64,000 nucleotides of DNA from JAABQT01 sp035459025. Its GTDB lineage: Bacteria > Pseudomonadota > Gammaproteobacteria > Burkholderiales > SG8-39. Below are positions 32,383 through 43,691 of the stretch, piece after piece. The stretch's first letter is position 1. Each line of letters begins with the position of its first letter. The stretch spans positions 30,439 to 94,438 of the forward strand of contig DATHYT010000013.1 in assembly GCA_035459025.1 (NCBI GenBank), read 5' to 3'. The position numbers and the translations under genes are program-made. Under the pieces are notes generated by a model that was given only the letters and a program-made list of their open reading frames with translations, was not told where the DNA came from and did no database searches.

Positions 32383-34271
32383 ACCGCAGGGGACGCGGGA
32401 GCCGTGGTGCCGGCCGCGCCGTCGTTGGCGGCGCCGCCCGTCGGCGTCGTGGTCGTCGAAGTCACTTTCGGCGGCCGCGGCGGCCTGCCTTGCATGACGT
32501 CGTTGATCTGATCCGCGTCGAGCGTCTCCCACTCGAGGAGCGCCTTGGCCATCGCCTCGACCTTGTCGCGGTTCTCCTCGATGAGCTTGCGCGCCAGCTT
32601 GTACTGCGTGTCGATGATGCGCCGGATCTCGGCGTCGACCTTCTGCAGCGTCGCCTCGGACACGTTCTTGTGCGTGGTGATCGAGCGGCCGAGGAACACT
32701 TCGCCCTCGTTCTCGCCGTACACCATGGTGCCGAGCTCGTCCGACATGCCCCACTGCGTCACCATGCGGCGCGCGATCTCGGTGGCGCGCTCGAAGTCGT
32801 TGGAGGCGCCGGTGGTCATCTGGTGCATGAAGATCTCTTCGGCGATGCGCCCGCCGAACAGCACCGTGATGGTGTTGAGCAGGCGGTCGCGATCCTGGCT
32901 GTAGCGGTCCTGCTCCGGCAGCTGCATGGTCACGCCGAGCGCCCGACCGCGCGGAATGATGGTCACCTTGTGCACCGGATCGGTCTTCGGCAGCAGGCGC
33001 GCGACCACCGTGTGCCCGGATTCGTGGTACGCGGTATTGCGGCGCTCCTCCTCGGGCATCACCATCGAGCGCCGCTCGGCGCCCATCATGATCTTGTCCT
33101 TGGCGCGCTCGAAGTCGTCCATGTCGACCAGGCGCTTGTTGGCGCGCGCCGCGAACAGCGCCGCCTCGTTCACCAGGTTGGCGAGGTCCGCCCCGGAAAA
33201 ACCGGGGGTGCCGCGCGCGATGATGTCGGCCTTCACGTCGGGCGCGAGCGGCACCTTGCGCATGTGCACCTTGAGGATCTCCTCGCGGCCGCGGATGTCC
33301 GGCAGCGGCACCACGACCTGCCGGTCGAAGCGGCCCGGGCGCATCAGCGCCGGGTCGAGAACGTCGGGGCGGTTGGTGGCGGCAATCACGATCACGCCGG
33401 CGGTGGCCTCGAAGCCATCCATCTCCACGAGCAGCTGGTTCAGCGTCTGCTCGCGCTCGTCGTTGCCGCCGCCCAGGCCCGCGCCACGCTGGCGGCCGAC
33501 TGCGTCGATCTCGTCGATGAACACGATGCACGGCGCGTGCTTTTTCGCCTGCTCGAACATGTCGCGCACGCGCGCCGCGCCCACGCCGACGAACATCTCG
33601 ACGAAGTCGGAGCCCGAGATGGTAAAGAACGGCACCTTGGCCTCGCCGGCGATCGCGCGCGCAAGCAGCGTCTTGCCGGTGCCGGGCGAGCCGACCATCA
33701 GGACGCCGCGCGGGATGCGCCCGCCGAGCTTCTGGAATTTGGAGGGGTCGCGCAGGAAATCCACCAGCTCGGAGACCTCTTCCTTCGCCTCCTCGCAGCC
33801 GGCGACGTCGGCGAAAGTGACGGTGTTGGTCGACTCGTCCAGCATGCGCGCCTTCGACTTGCCGAAGGAGAACGCGCCGCCGCGCCCGCCGCCCTGCATC
33901 TGGCGCATGAAGAAGATCCACACGCCGATCAGGAGCAGCATCGGGAACCACGAAACGAAGATGTTCATGAGGAGCGAGGGCTCCTCTTCGGGCTTGGCCT
34001 CGATCTTGACGCCGTACTTGAGCAGGTCCGACACCAGCCAGATGTCGCCCGGCGAGTAGCTGGTGACGCGCTTGCCCTCGGCGGTGGTCGCCTTGAGCTG
34101 GCGGCCCTCGATCGTGACCTTGGAGATGCGCCCGGATTTCACCTCCTCCAGGAATTGCGAGTACTCCATCGGCGCCTGGGTCACCTGGCGGGTGTTGAAC
34201 TGGTTGAACACCGTCATCAGCACGAGGCCGATCACCAGCCAGATGACAAGGTTTTTTAACATGTTGTTCAA
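32379..34271 (-). CDS. ftsH: ATP-dependent membrane metalloprotease FtsH
   Basis: FtsH is a hexameric membrane AAA+ protease that degrades misfolded membrane proteins and short-lived regulators such as sigma-32 and LpxC. The 630-residue protein has two N-terminal membrane helices flanking a periplasmic domain and Walker A (GSPGTGKTLLAR). Walker B (IVFIDEIDAVGRQRG), the SRH (ATNRPDVLDPALMRPGRFDR) and the zinc site HESGH (H416, E417, H420) follow. The start is a TTG at 34271 with AGGAG seven bases before it. The ATG at 34262 is too far from that ribosome site. Confidence 0.97.
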   Translation of the reverse strand: MNNMLKNLVIWLVIGLVLMTVFNQFNTRQVTQAPMEYSQFLEEVKSGRISKVTIEGRQLKATTAEGKRVTSYSPGDIWLVSDLLKYGVKIEAKPEEEPSLLMNIFVSWFPMLLLIGVWIFFMRQMQGGGRGGAFSFGKSKARMLDESTNTVTFADVAGCEEAKEEVSELVDFLRDPSKFQKLGGRIPRGVLMVGSPGTGKTLLARAIAGEAKVPFFTISGSDFVEMFVGVGAARVRDMFEQAKKHAPCIVFIDEIDAVGRQRGAGLGGGNDEREQTLNQLLVEMDGFEATAGVIVIAATNRPDVLDPALMRPGRFDRQVVVPLPDIRGREEILKVHMRKVPLAPDVKADIIARGTPGFSGADLANLVNEAALFAARANKRLVDMDDFERAKDKIMMGAERRSMVMPEEERRNTAYHESGHTVVARLLPKTDPVHKVTIIPRGRALGVTMQLPEQDRYSQDRDRLLNTITVLFGGRIAEEIFMHQMTTGASNDFERATEIARRMVTQWGMSDELGTMVYGENEGEVFLGRSITTHKNVSEATLQKVDAEIRRIIDTQYKLARKLIEENRDKVEAMAKALLEWETLDADQINDVMQGRPPRPPKVTSTTTTPTGGAANDGAAGTTAPASPAV

Positions 34272-34352
34272 GGACTTGCTCCTATGTTGGGGCAGCGCCG
34301 AGAAGGTTCGAGTTTACGCCCAATCGCTACATTGCGGCGTTCCCGCCCGGGT

Positions 34353-34955
34353 TCAATGGCTTATGACACCGCGTGCGAGCAAATAATTCTCTCTGGATTC
34401 CCCTCGCGAGGCGGCGGGCTTGCGCACCGCGACCGTTTGAAACGACGCCTTCAGCGCCGCCCGCACTTCGTCGAAGGCTTCGCCGTGGAACATCTTGGCG
34501 AGGAAGACGCCCTCCGGCTTCAGCACCTTGCCGCACAGCTCGATCGCCGCGCGCAGCAGCTCGGCGGCGCGCGCCTGGTCGACCAGGGGGACCCCGGTGA
34601 TGTTCGGCATCATGTCCGAGAGCACCACGTCCGCCTTGCCCCCGAGCGCGCCCGCCAGGTCCGCTTCGCGGAAATCCGCCTTGAACACCGTGACGCCGTG
34701 GATCGGTTTCATCTCCAGCAGATCCACGGCGACCACCACGCCGCCCGGCCGCACCCGATCGGCGGCGACCTGCGACCAGCCGCCGGGCGCGGCGCCCAGA
34801 TCGAGCACGCGCATGCCGGGCTTGAGCAGGCGCTCCTTGGCATCGATCTCGAGAAGCTTGTAGGCCGCGCGCGAGCGATAGCCCGCCTCCTTCGCCTTGC
34901 GCACGTAGGCGTCGGTGACGTGGCGGCGCAGCCAGGCTTTGCTCGACTTGGCCAT
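34353..34955 (-). CDS. rlmE: 23S rRNA 2'-O-ribose U2552 methyltransferase
   Basis: RlmE (FtsJ/RrmJ) methylates U2552 of 23S rRNA late in 50S assembly. The 200-residue protein has the N-terminal SSKAWLRRHVTDAYVRKAKEAGYRSRAAYKL, with the first catalytic lysine region. It also has the SAM motif VLDLGAAPGGWSQVA, VVLSDMMPNITG with the catalytic aspartate, and FLAKMFHGE with the second lysine. The C-terminal KPAASRGESRENYLLA provides the conserved glutamate. It is divergent from yhbY with 24 bases between the starts. Confidence 0.96.
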   Translation of the reverse strand: MAKSSKAWLRRHVTDAYVRKAKEAGYRSRAAYKLLEIDAKERLLKPGMRVLDLGAAPGGWSQVAADRVRPGGVVVAVDLLEMKPIHGVTVFKADFREADLAGALGGKADVVLSDMMPNITGVPLVDQARAAELLRAAIELCGKVLKPEGVFLAKMFHGEAFDEVRAALKASFQTVAVRKPAASRGESRENYLLARGVISH

Positions 34956-34965
34956 CGGCGCTGAT

Positions 34966-34973
34966 CTTATACT
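34966..34973. promoter_or_regulatory. Overlapping divergent -10 elements between rlmE and yhbY
   Basis: CTTATACT reads as TATACT on the plus strand (34968-34973) and as TATAAG on the minus strand (34971-34966). Counting seven bases on from each hexamer puts the plus start at the A of the yhbY ATG (34980) and the minus start about 4 bases before the rlmE ATG (34955). Near-leaderless transcripts are implied. No convincing -35 was found. Confidence 0.35.
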
Positions 34974-34979
34974 CGCGCC

Positions 34980-35357
34980 ATGGACCGAAAGCTGCTCAAG
35001 GCCCGCGCGCACGCGCTGCACCCCATCCTGCAGCTCGGCGAGAAGGGCCTCACCGACGCCGTCGTTGCGGAAATTGACCGCGCGCTCGCCCACCACGAGC
35101 TGATCAAGGTGCGCGCCGCGCCGCTCAATCGCGACGCGCGCGAAGTGGCGCTGGCGAGCATTTGCGAGCGCACGGGCGCCGCGGCTGTGCAGCACATCGG
35201 CAAGATCTTTGTTCTGTTCCGAGAGAAACCTATCGAGGCGCAGCCTGATGACCCGGTCCGGCCACCGGCGCGCGCCCGGGCAGCACCGCCTGGCCGACGT
35301 CGGAGCGAAAAGCGCGCGCGTAGGTCGCCAGGACGCGGCCGTCGGCGGAATCGATGA
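34980..35357 (+). CDS. yhbY: YhbY/CRS1-domain RNA-binding protein
   Basis: YhbY proteins bind pre-50S particles through a CRM domain. Residues 1-85 form this domain, with KARAHALHPILQLGEKGLTDAVVAEIDRAL, the HELIKVR strand, and the GAAAVQHIGKIFVLFRE end. The remaining 40 residues (RPPARARAAPPGRRRSEKRARR...) are low-complexity basic sequence. This tail lies opposite a probable lipoprotein gene on the other strand, so it looks like readthrough rather than a domain. Typical family members are about 95-105 residues. Confidence 0.9.
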   Translation: MDRKLLKARAHALHPILQLGEKGLTDAVVAEIDRALAHHELIKVRAAPLNRDAREVALASICERTGAAAVQHIGKIFVLFREKPIEAQPDDPVRPPARARAAPPGRRRSEKRARRSPGRGRRRNR

Positions 35358-35523
35358 GCCGGACTTCGACGCGGTAATCGCGCTCGGCTTTGACGCCGCG
35401 AAGCGGCGGCGAGCGAACGACGCACGCTGCTTCGGCCAGCCGGTAGTTGCAGGCGAAGTCTGCGCCGTGGAACTCGAGGTACGGTCCCTCGCCCTCCGTG
35501 CACGCCACCGCCAGGACGAGCAC
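35230..35523 (-). CDS. Probable small lipoprotein, function unknown
   Basis: From the GTG at 35523 this frame gives 97 residues starting VLVLAVACTEGEG, a lipobox-like LAVAC followed by a small soluble domain with YRVEVRLIDSADGRVLATYARAFRSD in its second half. The in-frame codons before the GTG read SRLLAAL, which would complete a normal signal peptide (n-region arginine, hydrophobic core), but no standard start codon precedes them before the greA stop. Either the start is non-standard or the 5' end is damaged. It overlaps yhbY head-on by 128 bases. I do not recognise the family; the hydrophobic-then-soluble pattern is the main support. Confidence 0.5.
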   Translation of the reverse strand: MLVLAVACTEGEGPYLEFHGADFACNYRLAEAACVVRSPPLRGVKAERDYRVEVRLIDSADGRVLATYARAFRSDVGQAVLPGRAPVAGPGHQAAPR

Positions 35524-35539
35524 GAGCGCCGCGAGGAGC

Positions 35540-36013
35540 CTACTCGTAGCGTACGTCCAGGATCTCGTACTTCTTGATTCCGCCCGGGGTGTGCACGTCG
35601 ACCTGGTCGCCGGCTTCCTTGCCGATCAGCGCGCGCGCGATCGGCGAGGAGATCGAGATGCGGCCGGCCTTGATGTCGGCCTCGTCCTCGCCCACGATCT
35701 GGTAGGTCACCGGCTCTCCGCCCTGCTCCTCGAGATCGACGGTGGCGCCGAACACGCAGCGCCCGTCGGCGTCGAGCAGCTTCGGGTCGATGATCTGCGC
35801 GTTGCCGAGCTTCGCCTCGATCTCGGAGATGCGGCCCTCGATGAAGCCCTGCTGGTTGCGCGCCGCGTCGTACTCGGCGTTCTCCGAGAGGTCGCCGTGC
35901 GCCCGCGCTTCCGCGATCGCCTGCGAATTGGCGGGCCGCTCGACGGTCTTCAGCCGGTGCAGCTCGGTGCGCAGCGCCTCGGCGCCGCGCGTCGTCATGG
36001 GGGTCTTGGCCAT
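35540..36013 (-). CDS. greA: Transcript cleavage factor GreA
   Basis: GreA rescues backtracked RNA polymerase, as GreB does, but favours shorter backtracks. The 157-residue protein has the coiled-coil (MTTRGAEALRTELHRLKTVERP, ARAHGDLSENAEYDAARNQQ with the DLSENAEY catalytic tip acidic pair) and the C-terminal domain (ISISSPIARALIGKEAGDQVDVHTPGG). It lies one base from carB, in the carA-carB-greA order that is common in proteobacteria. Confidence 0.97.
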   Translation of the reverse strand: MAKTPMTTRGAEALRTELHRLKTVERPANSQAIAEARAHGDLSENAEYDAARNQQGFIEGRISEIEAKLGNAQIIDPKLLDADGRCVFGATVDLEEQGGEPVTYQIVGEDEADIKAGRISISSPIARALIGKEAGDQVDVHTPGGIKKYEILDVRYE

Positions 36014-36014
36014 A

Positions 36015-39240
<3,226 letters not shown>

Positions 39241-39257
<17 letters not shown>

Positions 39258-40380
39258 CGGCCATCAGCTTGGCGAAACGGTCGAAGAGGTAGGCGATGTC
39301 GCGCGGCCCCGGACTTGCCTCGGGGTGGCCCTGGAAGCAGAACGCCGGCCGGTCGGTGCGCGCCAGGCCCTGCAGCGACCCGTCGAACAGCGACACGTGG
39401 GTCGGCCGCAGGCTCGGGGGCAGGCTTGCCGGGTCCACGGCGAAGCCGTGGTTCTGGCTGGTGATCACCACCTGCCCGGTGTCGAGGTCCTTCACCGGGT
39501 GGTTGGCGCCGTGGTGGCCGAACTTCATCTTCACCGTCTTCGCGCCCGAGGCGAGGCCCATCAGCTGGTGCCCGAGGCAGATGCCGAACACGGGGATGCG
39601 GGTCGCGTCGAGGATCTCGCCGATCGCCTCGATGGCGTAGTCGCAGGGCTCGGGGTCGCCCGGGCCGTTGGACAGGAACACGCCGTCGGGCTTCAGGCGC
39701 AGCACCTCGCGCGCCGGCGTCTGGGCCGGCACCACGGTGACGCGCGCGCTGCGCTCCGCGAGCAACCGCAGGATGTTGCGCTTGATGCCGTAGTCGTAGG
39801 CGACCACGTGGTGCGAGGGATTGTCGATCAAGCGGTAGCCCTTGCCGAGCTCCCAGCCGCCCTCGCGCCATTCGTAGGGCGCGCGCACCGTGACCTCCTT
39901 GGCGAGGTCCAGGCCGGCCAGCCCCGGGAAAGCGCGTGCCGCGGCCAGCGCCCGCGCGTCGTTCACCGCGCCCGACATGACGCACCCGCTCTGCGCGCCC
40001 TTCTCCCGCAGGATGCGCGTGAGGCGGCGCGTATCGATGTCGGCGATGGCGACGACGTTGCGCTCGGCGAGGTAGTCCGGCAGCGTCTGGCGCGCGCGCC
40101 AGCTCGACATCAGCGCGGGCACGTCCCGCACGACGAGGCCGGCGGCAAATACCTTGTGCGACTCCTCGTCCTCGGGGTTGACCCCCGTATTGCCGATGTG
40201 CGGATAGGTCAGCGTGACGATCTGGCCGGCGTAGGAGGGATCGGTGAGGATCTCCTGGTAGCCGGTCATGGCGGTATTGAAGACGACCTCGCCGGCAGCG
40301 AGGCCCGGGGCGCCCACGCCGCGGCCCCGAAACACCGTCCCGTCGGCGAGGACGAGGACGGCGGAGGCGAGCGCAGGCAA
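39241..40380 (-). CDS. carA: Carbamoyl-phosphate synthase small subunit
   Basis: CarA is the glutaminase subunit that supplies ammonia to CarB. The 379-residue protein has the N-terminal CPSase domain (LADGTVFRGRGVG, NTAMTGYQEILTDPSYAGQI). The class I glutaminase nucleophile C268 in FGICLGHQLMGL and a downstream HGANHPV/HPEASPGP catalytic His-Glu region are also visible. The start is a TTG at 40380 preceded by GGGAG. A promoter and terminator-like hairpin lie directly upstream, within the dapB-carA gap. Confidence 0.97.
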
Positions 40381-40404
40381 AGCGAAACTCCCGGATTAGA
40401 TGTG

Positions 40405-40435
40405 AAAAAGCGGAAGAGGCTTGCGCCCCTCCCGC
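40405..40435 (-). terminator. Intrinsic terminator / attenuator in carA leader
   Basis: On the minus strand GCGGGAGGGGC-GCAA-GCCTCTTCCGC forms an 11-base-pair stem (two G-U pairs) with a GNRA tetraloop, followed at once by TTTTT. It lies after the dapB stop (40466) and 25 bases before the carA start. It also lies downstream of the predicted carA promoter, so it can both end dapB transcripts and attenuate carAB. Confidence 0.8.
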
Positions 40436-40450
40436 TCGTCAGAGCGCCGA

Positions 40451-40479
40451 ATTATACCGTGCCGGCTACTTCAGGCCAA
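40451..40479 (-). promoter_or_regulatory. Sigma-70 promoter for carAB
   Basis: Minus strand TTGGCC (40479-40474), 17 bases, then TATAAT (40456-40451) is a good sigma-70 arrangement (-35 matches 4 of 6, -10 is perfect). Transcription would start near 40444, giving a leader of about 64 bases that contains the hairpin at 40435-40405. The -35 overlaps the last codons of dapB. Confidence 0.6.
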
Positions 40480-41239
40480 GCACGTCGAACATGTCGTACA
40501 GGCCGGGCGGGCGGCCCTGCAGCCACTTCGCGGCGCGCAGCGCCCCCGCGGCGTAGGTCAAGCGGCTCTGGGAGCGCACCGTGATCTCCACGCGCTCGCC
40601 GCTGCCGGCGAAGATCACCGTGTGCTCGCCGACGATGTCGCCGCCGCGAATGGCATGAATGCCGATGGCGCGCGCCGGGCGCTCTCCGGTATCCCCGACG
40701 CGGCCATGCGTCGCCACTTTGCGGATGTCGCGCCCCAGGGCGGTCGCGACCAGCTCGCCGAGCTTGAGCGCCGTACCCGAAGGGGCGTCGACCTTGTGGC
40801 GATGGTGCGCTTCGACGATCTCGACGTCGTAAGCGTCCCCCAGCGCCGCTGCCGCCGTCTGCGCCAGCCGGAACACCACATTCACGCCGATGGCGAAGTT
40901 CGGCGACAGCACGATCGGCAGGCGGCGCGCGCCCTCGGCAATGCGCGCCTTCTGCGCTTCGCTGAAGCCGGTGGTGCCGATGACCATCGCCTTGCCGTGC
41001 TTCTGGCACGCCTCAAGGTGCGCGAGCGTGCCTTCGGGGCGCGTGAAATCGATCAGCACGTCGGCGCCGGCCAGCGCGCCGAGATCGGCGCCGACCTTCA
41101 CCCCGCCCGCCGCCCGGCCCAGCGCCGGGCTGCCCGCCGCGTCGAGCGCCACGGCCAATTCGAACCCGCTGTCCATGAGCACCGCGTCGATCAGCGCATA
41201 TCCCATGCGGCCGCCCGCGCCGGCGATCGCAACTTTCAT
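40466..41239 (-). CDS. dapB: 4-Hydroxy-tetrahydrodipicolinate reductase
   Basis: DapB performs the NAD(P)H reduction step of lysine and diaminopimelate synthesis. The 257-residue protein has the dinucleotide loop VAIAGAGGRMG and the DVLIDFTRPEGT segment. It has IGTTGFSEAQ and the catalytic HHRHKVDAPSGTALKLGE signature. Its start overlaps the bamE stop by ATGA. A strong intrinsic terminator follows its stop. Confidence 0.97.
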   Translation of the reverse strand: MKVAIAGAGGRMGYALIDAVLMDSGFELAVALDAAGSPALGRAAGGVKVGADLGALAGADVLIDFTRPEGTLAHLEACQKHGKAMVIGTTGFSEAQKARIAEGARRLPIVLSPNFAIGVNVVFRLAQTAAAALGDAYDVEIVEAHHRHKVDAPSGTALKLGELVATALGRDIRKVATHGRVGDTGERPARAIGIHAIRGGDIVGEHTVIFAGSGERVEITVRSQSRLTYAAGALRAAKWLQGRPPGLYDMFDVLGLK

Positions 41240-41577
41240 CGCGCGGGCTCCGCCGCAGCCGCCGCCACCACATCGCCCTCGACGCGCGCCAGCTTGTCGT
41301 CCTCGAAGAACACGGCCAGACGGCGCTGCACGCGCGGCTGGCCGGGCCGGTCCAGCAGGTACACGTAGTCCCAGCGGCTGGCGTGGAAGATGTCCGTGAC
41401 CAGCGGCGTGCCGAGCACGAAGCGCACCTGCTCCTTGGTCATGCCGCGCTTGAGCTGCGCGACCATCTCCTGCGACACGAAGTTGCCCTGCTGGATGTCG
41501 ATGCGATAGGGCGCGAGCCAGCCGCAGCCGGCCAGCTGCAGCGCGAGGAGCAAGAGGAGTACGCGAAGCATCGGCAT
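41236..41577 (-). CDS. bamE: Outer membrane assembly lipoprotein BamE
   Basis: BamE (SmpA/OmlA) is a lipoprotein of the BAM complex. The 113-residue precursor has a lipoprotein signal with lipobox LAGC (C18). The SmpA/OmlA core follows: IDIQQGNFVSQEMVAQLKRGMTKEQVRFVLGTPLV and WDYVYLLDRPG. ATG 41577 or ATG 41571 could start it; both leave an intact lipobox. The start lies under the Fur box and only 15 bases from the divergent fur start. Confidence 0.95.
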   Translation of the reverse strand: MPMLRVLLLLLALQLAGCGWLAPYRIDIQQGNFVSQEMVAQLKRGMTKEQVRFVLGTPLVTDIFHASRWDYVYLLDRPGQPRVQRRLAVFFEDDKLARVEGDVVAAAAAEPAR

Positions 41578-41595
41578 ATAATGATAATCGTTATG
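41577..41595. promoter_or_regulatory. Fur box overlapping fur and bamE start codons
   Basis: TATAATGATAATCGTTATG matches the 19-base consensus GATAATGATAATCATTATC at 16 positions. It covers both the fur ATG (41593-41595) and the bamE ATG (41577-41575). The plus strand also reads as a -10 TATAAT at 41577-41582, placing a fur transcript start about 4 bases before its ATG. Autoregulation by Fur is a reasonable inference. Confidence 0.75.
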
Positions 41596-42030
41596 AGTTC
41601 GGCGCAAAGCCTCAAAGATATCGGCCTCAAGGCCACCCTGCCCCGGCGAAAGGTGCTGGAGCTGTTCGAGAACAGCAAGGTGCGCCACCTGTCCGCCGAG
41701 GACGTGTACCGCAGCCTGATGGCCGAGGGCATCGATATCGGGCTTGCCACAGTCTACCGCGTGCTGACGCAGTTCGAGCAGGCGGGGCTGCTGTCGCGCC
41801 AGCACTTCGAGACCGGGAAGGCCGTGTTCGAGCTGAACCAGGGTGGGCACCACGATCATCTCGTGTGCCTGCAGTGCGGGCGCGTGGAGGAGTTCTACGA
41901 CGCGGAGATCGAGCAGCGCCAGAGCGAGGTGGCGCGCAAGCGCGGCTTCGAGCTGCGTGGCCACTCGCTCGCGCTATACGCCGACTGTACTAAAGAGGAC
42001 TGCCCTAACCGCAAGGACGGGCGCCTCTAG
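41593..42030 (+). CDS. fur: Ferric uptake regulator Fur
   Basis: Fur is an Fe(II)-dependent repressor of iron uptake genes. The 145-residue protein has the winged-helix N-domain (GLKATLPRRKVLELFE, LATVYRVLTQFEQAGLL). The metal sites follow: GGHHDHLVCLQCG (H86-H89, C92, C95) and CTKEDCPN (C132, C137), as in E. coli-type Fur. I chose ATG 41593 because the next residues match the family N-terminus; no ribosome-binding site precedes it. It is convergent with recN, with 4 bases overlap at the stops. Confidence 0.96.
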   Translation: MSSAQSLKDIGLKATLPRRKVLELFENSKVRHLSAEDVYRSLMAEGIDIGLATVYRVLTQFEQAGLLSRQHFETGKAVFELNQGGHHDHLVCLQCGRVEEFYDAEIEQRQSEVARKRGFELRGHSLALYADCTKEDCPNRKDGRL

Positions 42031-43685
42031 TCCGCGTCGAGCAGCTCCGCCGCGTGCTTGCGCGTGGTGGCGGTGATCTCGGCGCCGCCCAGCATGCGCG
42101 CCAGCTCCTCCACGCGCGCCGCACGGTCCAGGCGCGCCACGCTGGTCGCCACCTTGCCGCGCGCGCCTGCGCGCAGCACGCTCCACTGCGCATCGCCCTG
42201 CGCCGCCACCTGCGGCAGGTGCGTCACGCAGAGCACCTGCCGCTCCTTGCCGAGCTTGCGCAGCGACCGCCCCACCGTGTCCGCCACTGCGCCGCCGATG
42301 CCGGCATCCACTTCGTCGAAGACCAGGGTCGCGACGGGCGAAACACGCGCCGCGACCAGCTGAATCGCTAGGCTGAGGCGCGAGAGCTCGCCCCCTGAAG
42401 CCACCTTGGCCAAGGGCCGCAGCGGCAGGCTCGGGTGCGACGACACCTCGAACTCGACGGACTCTTGACCGGCGGCGCTTGGCGTCTCCAGCGGCTGCAG
42501 CCGGACTTCGAAGCGCCCGCCCTTCATCGCCAGCTGCTGCATCGACAGGGTGACCGCTTCCGCAAGCGCCTTGGCCGTGGCCTTGCGCTTCGCCGTCAGT
42601 TTCTTCGCCGCCGCCGCATAGCGTTCGGCCGCGGCCGCGACCTCCTTCTGCAGCGCTTCGGGGCTCGCCGCGAGCGCGAGATCGGCGAGCCGCGTGCGCG
42701 TCGCGTCGGCGAGCTCCGGCAGCGCTTCCGCACGCACGCGAAAGCGCCGGCCGGCCGCGTGCAGCGCCTCGACGCGCGCTTCGGCATCGCGCAGCGCCTG
42801 CGGGTCGAGCTCGACGCCGGACGCGTAGTGTCGCAGTTCGCGCATCGCCTCGCCCGCCTGCGCTTCGGCGGAAGACAGCAGCTCCAGGATCGGCGCGAGC
42901 CGGGCGTCGTGCTCGCCCAGGGCGCGCAGCCGGGCGGCGACGGCGGCAAGCTGCGGCAGGATCGCGCCCTCGGCTTCCGAAAGGGCTTCGAGCGCCGACT
43001 GCGCGCCGGCAAGGAGACTCGAGCCGTGCTCGAGGCGTCGGTGCTCCTCGGCCAGGCGCTCCCACTCCTGGGGTTGCGGCGCGAGCTTGTCGAGCAGCAC
43101 GCGTCTTTCCTCGAGCTCGGCGCGCTCGGCTTCGTGCTTCGCGAACTGCGCCTCGGCGTCCTCGGCAAGCGCGCGCAGGCGCTGCCAGTCCCGGTAGGCG
43201 GCGGCGCAATCCCGCGCCAGCGCCTCGCCGCCGCCGTGCGCGTCGAGGAGCTCGCGCTGCGCGGCCGGGCGCAGCAAGGACTGGTGCTCGTGCTGGCCGT
43301 GGATGTCCACCAGGTATTCGCCCGCCTCGCGCAGCTGCGCGAGCGTCGCCACGTGCCCGTTGATGAAGCAGCGCGAGCGCCCGCCGCGCTCCAGGGTCCG
43401 GCGCAGGATCAGGTTGCCGGGATCGCCCTGCAGGTCGCGCTCGGCGAGCCACGCCGCGAGCGGCGAGCGCGCATCGAGATCGAACTCGGCCGACAGCTCG
43501 GCGCGCTCGGCGCCTTCGCGCACCAGCGCGCTGTCCGCGCGCCCGCCGACCAGAAGCTCGAGCGCATCCACCAGGATCGACTTGCCGGCGCCGGTCTCGC
43601 CCGTGAGCACGGTATAGCCTGGGCCCGGCTCCAGCTCGACGCGCTCGGCGATGACGTAGTCGCGGACCGACAGTACCCGCAGCAT
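42027..43685 (-). CDS. recN: DNA repair protein RecN
   Basis: RecN is an SMC-like ATPase acting in double-strand-break repair. The 552-residue protein has the Walker A GETGAGKS (29-36), a long alanine- and glutamate-rich coiled coil (about 160-350), the signature VASGGELSRLSLAI and Walker B TLVFDEVDAGIGG. It follows nadK by 6 bases, so it is probably transcribed with nadK. No LexA-like box was seen before either gene, although recN is SOS-induced in many bacteria. Confidence 0.96.
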   Translation of the reverse strand: MLRVLSVRDYVIAERVELEPGPGYTVLTGETGAGKSILVDALELLVGGRADSALVREGAERAELSAEFDLDARSPLAAWLAERDLQGDPGNLILRRTLERGGRSRCFINGHVATLAQLREAGEYLVDIHGQHEHQSLLRPAAQRELLDAHGGGEALARDCAAAYRDWQRLRALAEDAEAQFAKHEAERAELEERRVLLDKLAPQPQEWERLAEEHRRLEHGSSLLAGAQSALEALSEAEGAILPQLAAVAARLRALGEHDARLAPILELLSSAEAQAGEAMRELRHYASGVELDPQALRDAEARVEALHAAGRRFRVRAEALPELADATRTRLADLALAASPEALQKEVAAAAERYAAAAKKLTAKRKATAKALAEAVTLSMQQLAMKGGRFEVRLQPLETPSAAGQESVEFEVSSHPSLPLRPLAKVASGGELSRLSLAIQLVAARVSPVATLVFDEVDAGIGGAVADTVGRSLRKLGKERQVLCVTHLPQVAAQGDAQWSVLRAGARGKVATSVARLDRAARVEELARMLGGAEITATTRKHAAELLDAD

Positions 43686-43691
43686 GGCGCT

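Noticed and set aside
34285..34312. Sigma-32-like promoter (CTCGAA-14-CCCCAACA, minus strand) before ftsH
   Set aside because: The predicted transcript start would cut the AGGAG ribosome site (34283-34279) needed for the TTG start, and both boxes carry mismatches.
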